Assembly: GCA_028289305.1 (NCBI GenBank)
Contig: JANQQO010000165.1
Coordinates: forward strand, 1 to 12,719
From: Rickettsiales bacterium
Lineage (GTDB): Bacteria > Pseudomonadota > Alphaproteobacteria > Rickettsiales > JANQQO01
Length of the DNA stretch: 12,719 nucleotides
Direction: 5' to 3'
In this document: positions 7,022 to 12,719 of the stretch, one piece after another
How positions within the stretch are numbered: position 1 is the stretch's first letter
Layout of the letters: each line of letters begins with the position of its first letter
Notes under the pieces: model-generated
The model's input: only the letters and a program-made list of their open reading frames with translations
Databases searched by the model: none
What the model was told of the DNA's origin: nothing
Translations under genes and position numbers: made by a program

Positions 7022-7050
7022 TTGTTGCCGCGGGGCGAGTTTGCTATAGG
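7022..7050 (+). promoter_or_regulatory. Candidate promoter of the sulfotransferase pair, six bases before the ATG
   Basis: TTGTTG (7022-7027) and TATAGG (7045-7050) are separated by 17 bases, with TG one base before the -10 (an extended -10). The -10 ends six bases before the ATG at 7057, so the mRNA may be leaderless. TAGGA in the same place could alternatively act as a weak ribosome binding site. Confidence 0.45.
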
Positions 7051-7056
7051 AACAGC

Positions 7057-7947
7057 ATGGAATGGCCGTATTTTGTGGTGATTGGTGGGCAGAAAGCCGG
7101 CAGCACTTTTGTGCATGCGGCGCTGCGGGCGCATCCGGAGATTTATATGCCGGAAGGGGAGACGCCGCTATTTGAGGAGGCGTGTTATAGTGCGGATGCG
7201 GCAGAAGTGCTGAAGCATGACATGGAAACAGCGGCAGAGGGGCGGTTATGGGGGATAAAACGGCCGGGCTATTTGGCCAAGCCGGGCTGTGCGGAACGGA
7301 TTGCGCAACATTTGCCGCAGGCGAAGATTGTGCTGGTGGTGCGTGACCCGGTGCAGCGCGCGCTGTCGGCGTATTTCCACTATATTCGCTATCGGCATAT
7401 ACCGGCGAAGGGTGTGAATAGCGGGATGCGCGAATTGCTGGAGGATCGCGGGTTTGCTGGCTTTCCCCGTGCGCAGGAGATCATAGAATTTGGCATGTAT
7501 TACAAATACTTACAGAAATATATCACCCTATTTGGCGCGGCGCGGGTATGGGTGGTGGATTTAGCGGCGCTACAGGCACATCCGGCGGCAGAATGGGGAT
7601 ATGTGAGCCGATTTTTAGGCGTGGATGCGACATTTTTTGCAGAAAAAACATTCCCTAAGCGCAATACGGGGCAGTATAGTATGGCAGATGCGTGGCTGCA
7701 GGCGCAGCGTTATCGTTTGCGATATGATCTGGCTGCCGGGCAGATTCCACCGCCTGAGCGCCCGCTTTCGCCGCTGGGCAAGGTGGCGGATAAGGCGCTT
7801 TGTGTGGCGGTTGCCGTAGAGCGGGCGGTGCCGCTACCGCGCGCGCGGCTGGAGAAAGAAGTGGAAGAACAGCTGCGGGCGCGCTATGCGGAGGATTGGG
7901 CAGCGCTGCAGCGCTGGATGGCAGAACGACGTGAGGCAATGAGCTAG
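7057..7947 (+). CDS. Sulfotransferase family protein 1 (296 aa)
   Basis: A predicted PAPS-dependent sulfotransferase that transfers a sulfuryl group to a hydroxyl, here probably of a carbohydrate. The 5'-phosphosulfate-binding loop GGQKAGST (10-17) is at the N-terminus and the 3'-phosphate-binding segment LVVRDPVQRALSAYF (93-107) carries R96 and S104. No membrane segment is seen, unlike Golgi enzymes, in keeping with a cytoplasmic bacterial enzyme. I chose the ATG at 7057 because the conserved strand and PSB loop begin at once; the GTG at 7018 would add 13 residues that include the promoter-like sequence. It lies 6 bases before a second sulfotransferase, so the two form an operon. The C-terminal third (about 215-296) is Arg/Ala/Glu-rich and helical, without recognisable motif. 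Confidence 0.9.
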   Translation: MEWPYFVVIGGQKAGSTFVHAALRAHPEIYMPEGETPLFEEACYSADAAEVLKHDMETAAEGRLWGIKRPGYLAKPGCAERIAQHLPQAKIVLVVRDPVQRALSAYFHYIRYRHIPAKGVNSGMRELLEDRGFAGFPRAQEIIEFGMYYKYLQKYITLFGAARVWVVDLAALQAHPAAEWGYVSRFLGVDATFFAEKTFPKRNTGQYSMADAWLQAQRYRLRYDLAAGQIPPPERPLSPLGKVADKALCVAVAVERAVPLPRARLEKEVEEQLRARYAEDWAALQRWMAERREAMS

Positions 7948-7953
7948 AGGATA

Positions 7954-8706
7954 ATGTTAGATTTTTTAGGCATAGGGGCACAGAAAGCAGCGACGACATG
8001 GATATATTACGTGTTGTCGCAGCATCCGGGCATTGCGTTTCCCGCAGGGAAGGAGGTGCATTTCTGGAATCAGCGCCAGGGCCAGGCGCGCGAGTGGTAT
8101 GACGCGGTGGCGGAGCAAGAAGGCAGTGCGCCGGTGCAGGATTTGGCGTGGTATACCGGGTTGTTTGCTGGCGAGGATGGGGCGCTGAAAGGCGAGATGA
8201 CGCCGGCATACGCGATTTTGCCGCCGGAGGTGATTCAGGAGATATATGCGTTTAACCCGGCGCTAAAAGTGATTTATAGCGTGCGCCACCCGTTTGACCG
8301 GGCGTGGTCGGCGGCGCTGATGGCGCTTTCTAAAGCACAGATGACGCTGGAGGAGGCATCAGATGCGTGGTTTTGTGATCATTTTGCCTCGCAGGCATCG
8401 CTGTCACGCGGTGATTATGCGGCGTGTTTGGATCAGTGGCTCAGCGTATTTCCGCGTGAGCAGCTGCTGGTGCTGCAATATGAGCAGATTGCTGCACATC
8501 CGGAAGCGGCGGTGAATGCGCTGTGTGACTTCTTAGGTGTGGAGGCCGCGCCGTTATTGGAAGCAGAAGGCGATGTGCTGCAGCAGAAGCTGTTTACTAG
8601 CGGGGGTGGGGCAGTGCGGCCGAGCCTGCGTCCGGCGTTGGAGGCGCTGTATCGTGACAAGATGCAGGCGCTGAAAGACTCCTATGCCATTGATTATACG
8701 GCATAA
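7954..8706 (+). CDS. Sulfotransferase family protein 2 (250 aa)
   Basis: A second predicted PAPS-dependent sulfotransferase, co-transcribed with the first. The 5'-PSB loop GAQKAATT is at 8-15, the 3'-phosphate-binding segment SVRHPFDRAWSA at 109-120 (R111, S119), and the heparan/glycan-sulfotransferase-type motif KGEMTPAY at 79-86. AGAGG about 5 bases before the ATG serves as ribosome binding site. It is only distantly similar to its neighbour outside these motifs, so the pair probably modifies different positions or sugars rather than being a recent duplication. It ends 14 bases before the convergent NfeD-like gene. Confidence 0.9.
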   Translation: MLDFLGIGAQKAATTWIYYVLSQHPGIAFPAGKEVHFWNQRQGQAREWYDAVAEQEGSAPVQDLAWYTGLFAGEDGALKGEMTPAYAILPPEVIQEIYAFNPALKVIYSVRHPFDRAWSAALMALSKAQMTLEEASDAWFCDHFASQASLSRGDYAACLDQWLSVFPREQLLVLQYEQIAAHPEAAVNALCDFLGVEAAPLLEAEGDVLQQKLFTSGGGAVRPSLRPALEALYRDKMQALKDSYAIDYTA

Positions 8707-8728
8707 TCCCTTCTATGGGGTTATTTTT
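8704..8728 (+). terminator. Short Rho-independent terminator of the sulfotransferase operon
   Basis: TAATCCC (8704-8710), which contains the stop codon, pairs with GGGGTTA (8717-8723) with one T-G wobble and a 6-base loop, and TTTTT (8724-8728) follows. The stem is short, so efficiency is uncertain. It overlaps the end of the convergent NfeD-like gene. Confidence 0.45.
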
Positions 8729-9059
8729 GGCCAGGCGGTATGACCAGAAATATGCGGTCGTCCGATAGAATATCGGTGATGACGACCTGACTGCCGATGG
8801 GGAGGTGGTCTTTAGGGCTTTCAGGCGCAAGGCGCGCCGGCATGAGCGCACCAGCATAGCGGATTTTGCCCGGGGTGGTTTTGCTGATACCGCCGCCGCT
8901 TTCGACCATAACATGCATGCCGATGAGGCTGTGATAGCGGTAGCGCCGGCGTTTGCGCCATTCATAAATGACGCCAATGAGCAGCAAGCCGGCCATGAGA
9001 ACGGCAACCATCCAGGGTGAGTCATAGAGTTCAGAGAGAAGTTCAAATATTCCGTCCAT
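8721..9059 (-). CDS. Small NfeD-like membrane protein (112 aa)
   Basis: One hydrophobic segment (about 15-32) is followed by a strongly basic stretch WRKRRRYRYH (34-43), which by the positive-inside rule would keep the C-terminal part in the cytoplasm. Residues about 44-107 resemble the OB-fold C-terminal domain of NfeD proteins: LIGMHVMV, then TPGKIRYAGALMPARL, then PIGSQVVITDI and IFLVIPP. NfeD proteins usually pair with SPFH/stomatin proteins or a membrane protease; no such partner is here. It is the last gene of a minus-strand run, 27 bases after the coiled-coil sulfotransferase, and its start is preceded by a small hairpin instead of a clear ribosome binding site. The family call rests on pattern only. 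Confidence 0.65.
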   Translation of the reverse strand: MDGIFELLSELYDSPWMVAVLMAGLLLIGVIYEWRKRRRYRYHSLIGMHVMVESGGGISKTTPGKIRYAGALMPARLAPESPKDHLPIGSQVVITDILSDDRIFLVIPPGQK

Positions 9060-9061
9060 GC

Positions 9062-9076
9062 AGGGTAGTATACCCT
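9062..9076 (-). promoter_or_regulatory. Perfect hairpin just before the NfeD-like start codon
   Basis: AGGGTA and TACCCT form a perfect 6-bp inverted repeat with a 3-base loop, ending two bases before the ATG at 9059. The only Shine-Dalgarno-like AGGG in front of this gene is locked in the stem. It could limit translation of the NfeD-like gene relative to the upstream genes, or be an operator-like site. No T-tract follows, so it is not a usual terminator. Confidence 0.4.
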
Positions 9077-9086
9077 AAAATGGCGA

Positions 9087-10295
9087 TTATTGCGAGCCGC
9101 CGCTGCGCCAGGTGTCGATATGTTCGAGGGTTGTATGGACGTCGTCGAAGACCGTGTTGCGCGCGTGCTTCGCACCTAACCTGCTGATATTGCGGGTGAA
9201 GAATTCTCCCAGGCGCCAGCGTTTGCTGGTTTCGATCGCAGTGAGGTATTGCGCGAGCAGCTCAAGATAGCGGGTTAAGAGCTGGATATCGTTTTCGCGG
9301 TCGTGGATGCGTTGTTGGTGGGTCTCGCAATCCTTCGTGAGGGTGCGGATTGTGGTTTCCATATCCTCCATATGCTGCTTCATGCCGTTGATTTTCTGGG
9401 CGGCGGCTTCGGGCGCGGTGTCGCCGGTGGGTAGATCCAGCGAGAGAAGGACGACATCGAGATTGCCCTGGCGGGTGTTCACCTCTTCTTCTAGCTGGGC
9501 AATGGTTTGGTTGATTTCGTGATGGGCTTGCAGTGCGTAATAGCCGTTTTGACTGAGGGTGAGCGGTTTTTTCGGACGCTGTTTGCCGGTGCAATAGGCT
9601 TCTAGCTCGGTGTTATAGGGCGGGTGATCGCTGGCTTTCTCGCGGTGGAGGTTCGGGCTGATAAATTCTTTGATGGCAGATTCTTCTGGCAGGGTGAGGC
9701 TCTCGCAGCCATGGTGCTGCAATTGTTCGTGGAGGGTACGGGTGGTGGAAAGAGGGTCTTCCAGCACATCGGCGTGATTGATATAGATGCAGGGGAGGTC
9801 GCGGGAGGCATTCAGCGCGTGGAGCATATAGCTTTCCCATAAGGCGAGGCCAGTGGCGATGGGGAGATTATTGCGGGTGTTGAGCGACATCGCGATTTCA
9901 AGCGGGTCGCGGTGGACGATGACGCAGATAGGGGTATCCAGCAGCGGGAGAAGGGTCGGGAGTGTGAGGCACAAACGCGGATCCTTCATCACCCAGGGGG
10001 CGTGCGGAGTCATTTCATCGAGGATGGTCTGCATATCACTGTGGAAAGCGGATTTAGCGGCATCGGGGAGGGTCTTGGGATCCCATAGGGCAATATCATG
10101 CCACGAGCACTCCATGGCGGCGAGCAGGGCGTCGTTTGCGGCGATGACGTCTTTACGCTCCCAGAAGCCACGGGGATTTTCTTCGCTGGCACCAATAGAG
10201 AGATGTTCTGGGCCGACATACGCACCCATCATGTTGATGAGGCGGGTGACAGCCGAAGTGCCGGAGCGATGTGTGCCTAAAACCAGGATATGCAT
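9087..10295 (-). CDS. Sulfotransferase with C-terminal coiled coil (402 aa)
   Basis: The N-terminal ~220 residues form a P-loop sulfotransferase-like domain: GTHRSGTSAV (7-16) is the 5'-phosphosulfate-binding loop, WVMKDPRLCLTLP (101-113) a motif of this bacterial subfamily, and VIVHRDPLEIAMSL (125-138) the 3'-phosphate site with R129 and S137. After a linker, two charged helical segments (about 250-280 and 296-356, rich in E, Q, T, R with spaced I, L, M) look like a coiled coil, followed by a short basic tail. The sulfotransferase assignment is solid; the acceptor is unknown. The gene begins 6 bases after the glycosyltransferase stop codon, with only a weak purine stretch as ribosome binding site, so the two are probably translationally coupled. 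A catalytic domain with an attached coiled coil recalls O-antigen chain terminators of the WbdD type, which is inference. Confidence 0.85.
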   Translation of the reverse strand: MHILVLGTHRSGTSAVTRLINMMGAYVGPEHLSIGASEENPRGFWERKDVIAANDALLAAMECSWHDIALWDPKTLPDAAKSAFHSDMQTILDEMTPHAPWVMKDPRLCLTLPTLLPLLDTPICVIVHRDPLEIAMSLNTRNNLPIATGLALWESYMLHALNASRDLPCIYINHADVLEDPLSTTRTLHEQLQHHGCESLTLPEESAIKEFISPNLHREKASDHPPYNTELEAYCTGKQRPKKPLTLSQNGYYALQAHHEINQTIAQLEEEVNTRQGNLDVVLLSLDLPTGDTAPEAAAQKINGMKQHMEDMETTIRTLTKDCETHQQRIHDRENDIQLLTRYLELLAQYLTAIETSKRWRLGEFFTRNISRLGAKHARNTVFDDVHTTLEHIDTWRSGGSQ

Positions 10296-10301
10296 AGCTT
10301 T

Positions 10302-12611
10302 TTAAGAGTATGTGCCTGTTTTTTCAGCCATAGCTGATTGGGTACCCCATGTAAACCCATAATAATCCTCAAGGAAATCGGGGTAGCGTTCTTGCTGCGT
10401 ATAGACTGGCAGGGAGTGCGGCGGTGGGGTGAGGTTAAGCGCGAGCAGCGCGTCATTCACCGCTGCGGGTTTTTTGATATGCGAAAATGGGAGGATTTTG
10501 CCCCAGCCAGCAGCACGGATGCGCTCAGCAATAGCGCCAATATCAAAGGCGATGGGGAATAGGCCGGCATTAAAGGCGATTGAGAGGGTGTAGGAATAGG
10601 TCTCTGGCGCCACTGAGCTGAACAGCGCTGCGTGGCAGCCGGCTTCTTTAATGCGGTCATAGATTTCTGCTTCTTCATACGGGCCGGTGATGTGGATATT
10701 CTTATGGTGTCTGATGCTTGCTTCCAGTGAGCAATGGCCGATCACCGTGAAAATGAGGGGCAGATTGCGCTTCGCAGCATCCGCAGCGCAATCGCGGAGC
10801 AAATACGCGCCTTTATGCTCACCAATCGCGCCAATCAGCGCGATATTAAGCGGGTCGCTCGCAGTTTTCGTAGCGGCAGGGCGGGTGGTGAAATTCGGCT
10901 TGTCTTCTGGATGCGGCAGGATGACGAAATTCGTATCCGGAAAATACGTGCCAAGCCGGGTGGCCGTATCATCACTTGGGACAATCACGCGGCGTGCCTG
11001 TTTTAATAGGGCGGCGAACTCCTCGCGCCATGAGCCCATATAGACCTCACCGACGGGCGAGCCATAGGTGGTGATGCAGGTTTGGCATTCGCTCACGGGC
11101 GGTTCGCCGCAATATTCATGCGTGCCGGTGGTGAGGTGAACGCGCGGGCAGATGGTGAAGAAATCATGCAAGGTGATATCAAAGGGGATATGCATGGTGC
11201 GGGAGAGCCAGGCGATCATCTCACGCATGGTGTTGTCAAAGCCGATGATATGGTGGACGTGGAAATGCACGATATTAAGCGCGCGGATCGCCTCCATCAG
11301 CGCGTCGGTCTCGCGGAAGGTATCGAAACAGAGATTCGGGGTGAAGCTGAGCTCTGGGTGGCTGAGTTCGACCGTGCCTTTGCGCGCATCGGGGCGGAGA
11401 TAATAGCAGGGCGTGTCATAGCGTTTGAGAATGGTTTCCAAATCGCGAACATGGCGCTCTGTACCACCGCCGAGATTATGCGTGATGAAGAGAATCGCAC
11501 GCGGCGCGTCTTTTTGCAGGCGCGCCATATCGATACGGCGGCGCAGCAGGCGCGGCGTGTCTTTCTCAATAAAACGCTCAATGGTTTTCAGGTAATCCGG
11601 GTAGCGCTGGCTGATCAGCACCAATGCGCGCTGGATGGCGCGCTGCTTGCGGTTGCTGAACGAGACGCCACCAACATGGCGCACGAATACATCCCCAGCA
11701 AGCAGGTGCTTCCAGCCTTTCGCACTTGCGCGCAAGCAGAAATCATTCTCCTCGCCATAGCCTTTGCCGAAGGTTTTGGCATCAAAATAGCCGATCTCAT
11801 CGAGGCTTTTGCGCACGATATACATGCAAAACCCAATCGCAGTGGGCAGCTCCACCGAGCGGGCAGTGTTGGCCGTTGCTGCGAGCAGATCCAGCTCCGC
11901 ATAGCTGCATTCCAGCTCCATCGGGTTATTCTGGCAGAAAAACGGGTAGCTGCAGATCTCCGCATTATTGGAAAATGGGGTCACCGAAGAGACGGTCTCA
12001 TCGCGTTCAGCATGGCCGCGCAGGCGATCGAGCCAATTATTATACACCTCGGTATCGGCGTTTAACAGCACCACATCGCGATCGGTATGCAGGCGCATGC
12101 CGCGATTCACGGTTTTAACAAAGCCGAGATTCTGCCTGTTGAAGAGCAGGGTGAACAGGCCTTTATCCGCAAGCAGGCGCAGCTTATCTTCGAGCTGCTG
12201 ATTAGGGCCGGCATCGTAAATGACGGTGAGCGCATAGGGCGTGGAGTTTTCTGATGTCAGCACGCTATAGATACAGGCCAGCGTCTCATCATAGCCATCA
12301 TAGGCCGGGATGATAACATCGACCACCGGTGTTTCTGCAGAAGGCGGGCGCACCAGCGCATCCCACCGGCTTTCTGCCGGCGCTTTGGGCGCGGGCACCG
12401 GGGGCGCGTTATGATGCGGCAGCGGTTCAGCGGGATGAATATGTTGCTCTGCCAGCCAATTGCGATAGGCGTTGAATTTGTGGAATAGGAAGCTTGAGCG
12501 CGTGAACAGAAAATCCTTAATGCGATAACGCAGCCATAGCGGCAAAGGCAGCTTGCGATAAAGCTGCACGAGGTAATGCACAGGATACAGATACAGATTG
12601 CGCCATGCCAT
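10302..12611 (-). CDS. Two-domain glycosyltransferase, GT2 plus GT4 (769 aa)
   Basis: A predicted cytoplasmic or membrane-associated bifunctional glycosyltransferase adding sugars to a growing surface glycan. Residues 1-95 are a basic/aromatic N-terminal extension and a Pro/Ala-rich linker. Residues ~97-345 are a GT2 (GT-A fold) domain: VDVIIPAYDGY (97-107), the metal-site-like NADTEV (184-189), and GYGEENDFCLRA (284-295) with the likely catalytic acid residues. Residues ~370-720 are a GT4-like (GT-B fold) domain: AILFITHNLGGGTERH (372-387) at the start, ALIGAIGEHKG (591-601), and SSVAPETYSYTLSIAF (665-680). In the last motif the first Glu of EX7E is present (E670) but the second is Ile (I678). 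No transmembrane helix is evident. It is the first gene of the minus-strand unit that continues into the coiled-coil sulfotransferase. Donor and acceptor sugars cannot be deduced. Confidence 0.93.
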   Translation of the reverse strand: MAWRNLYLYPVHYLVQLYRKLPLPLWLRYRIKDFLFTRSSFLFHKFNAYRNWLAEQHIHPAEPLPHHNAPPVPAPKAPAESRWDALVRPPSAETPVVDVIIPAYDGYDETLACIYSVLTSENSTPYALTVIYDAGPNQQLEDKLRLLADKGLFTLLFNRQNLGFVKTVNRGMRLHTDRDVVLLNADTEVYNNWLDRLRGHAERDETVSSVTPFSNNAEICSYPFFCQNNPMELECSYAELDLLAATANTARSVELPTAIGFCMYIVRKSLDEIGYFDAKTFGKGYGEENDFCLRASAKGWKHLLAGDVFVRHVGGVSFSNRKQRAIQRALVLISQRYPDYLKTIERFIEKDTPRLLRRRIDMARLQKDAPRAILFITHNLGGGTERHVRDLETILKRYDTPCYYLRPDARKGTVELSHPELSFTPNLCFDTFRETDALMEAIRALNIVHFHVHHIIGFDNTMREMIAWLSRTMHIPFDITLHDFFTICPRVHLTTGTHEYCGEPPVSECQTCITTYGSPVGEVYMGSWREEFAALLKQARRVIVPSDDTATRLGTYFPDTNFVILPHPEDKPNFTTRPAATKTASDPLNIALIGAIGEHKGAYLLRDCAADAAKRNLPLIFTVIGHCSLEASIRHHKNIHITGPYEEAEIYDRIKEAGCHAALFSSVAPETYSYTLSIAFNAGLFPIAFDIGAIAERIRAAGWGKILPFSHIKKPAAVNDALLALNLTPPPHSLPVYTQQERYPDFLEDYYGFTWGTQSAMAEKTGTYS

Positions 12612-12617
12612 AGCTTG

Positions 12618-12646
12618 GCTATAGGCGAAATAGGGAAAAAAGACAA
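12618..12646 (-). promoter_or_regulatory. Candidate promoter of the glycosyltransferase operon, six bases before the ATG
   Basis: On the minus strand TTGTCT (12646-12641) and TATAGC (12623-12618) are 17 bases apart, and the -10 ends six bases before the ATG at 12611. No Shine-Dalgarno sequence is visible in that short space. The layout is the same as at 7022-7050 and points to a leaderless transcript. Confidence 0.45.
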
Positions 12647-12719
12647 GGATGGATAGGGAATAGGGAAGTAGGGCATAGGGAATGGCAAGGGATTAGGCGT
12701 TAGGGATTGGGGATTAGAA
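12629..12719. repeat. Degenerate TAGGG repeat tract upstream of the glycosyltransferase
   Basis: TAGGG occurs at 12631, 12654, 12661, 12669, 12676 and 12701, with variants such as TTAGGC near 12694 and GGATTAG near the window end. Four copies (12654-12680) are spaced 7 or 8 bases apart. On the minus strand this is a C- and T-rich run of CCCTA/TCCC units. No reading frame here looks coding. It overlaps the candidate promoter and continues towards, perhaps past, the window edge. Confidence 0.55.

Noticed and set aside
11082..12065. Plus-strand open frame of 327 codons opposite the glycosyltransferase
   Set aside because: It lies wholly inside a well-supported GT2-GT4 gene and shows no domain pattern, so it is a shadow frame.
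1..12719. tRNA, rRNA, IS ends or attachment sites
   Set aside because: I found no cloverleaf-like sequence, transposase frame or terminal inverted repeats on either strand by eye.

Overview
The window appears to come from a Gram-negative bacterium, most likely an alphaproteobacterium. The evidence is RTX-type secreted proteins with type I secretion C-termini, a Wzm/Wzt-type polysaccharide ABC exporter, and several PAPS-dependent sulfotransferase-like proteins. No rRNA, tRNA, IS element or CRISPR array is visible, and the taxonomic guess is an inference from gene style only.

Left third (1-3687), all on the minus strand: three calcium-binding RTX proteins in a row. The first runs off the left edge; the second is a 443-residue RTX protein; the third is a serralysin-like metalloprotease with a C-terminal RTX domain. 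The first two share the same N-terminal cap and look like paralogues. The genes are separated by long intergenic gaps holding a strong Rho-independent terminator (639-674), a cluster of three stem-loops (2197-2317) and sigma70-like promoters. They therefore look like separate transcription units. The type I secretion ABC transporter and membrane fusion protein they would need are not in the window.

Right two thirds (4043-12611): a surface-glycan export and modification locus in short operons of alternating strand. wzm-wzt (+) encodes an ABC-2 permease and an ATPase with a C-terminal glycan-recognition-type domain. A 2OG-Fe(II) oxygenase-like gene (-) converges on it. Two tandem sulfotransferases (+) follow. 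A minus-strand unit then runs from a two-domain GT2-GT4 glycosyltransferase (769 aa), through a sulfotransferase with a C-terminal coiled coil, to a small NfeD-like membrane protein. Together they suggest synthesis, sulfation, perhaps hydroxylation, and ABC-dependent export of a surface polysaccharide such as an O-antigen or capsule. The substrate cannot be read from the sequence.

The points most worth a second look are these. The protease has an Asp where serralysins have the third zinc His. Three operon starts in the glycan locus have a -35/-10 promoter placed exactly six bases before the start codon, which suggests leaderless mRNAs. The coiled-coil sulfotransferase could be a chain terminator or length ruler like WbdD. 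The second Glu of the EX7E motif is missing in the GT4 domain. A degenerate TAGGG repeat tract lies upstream of the glycosyltransferase.
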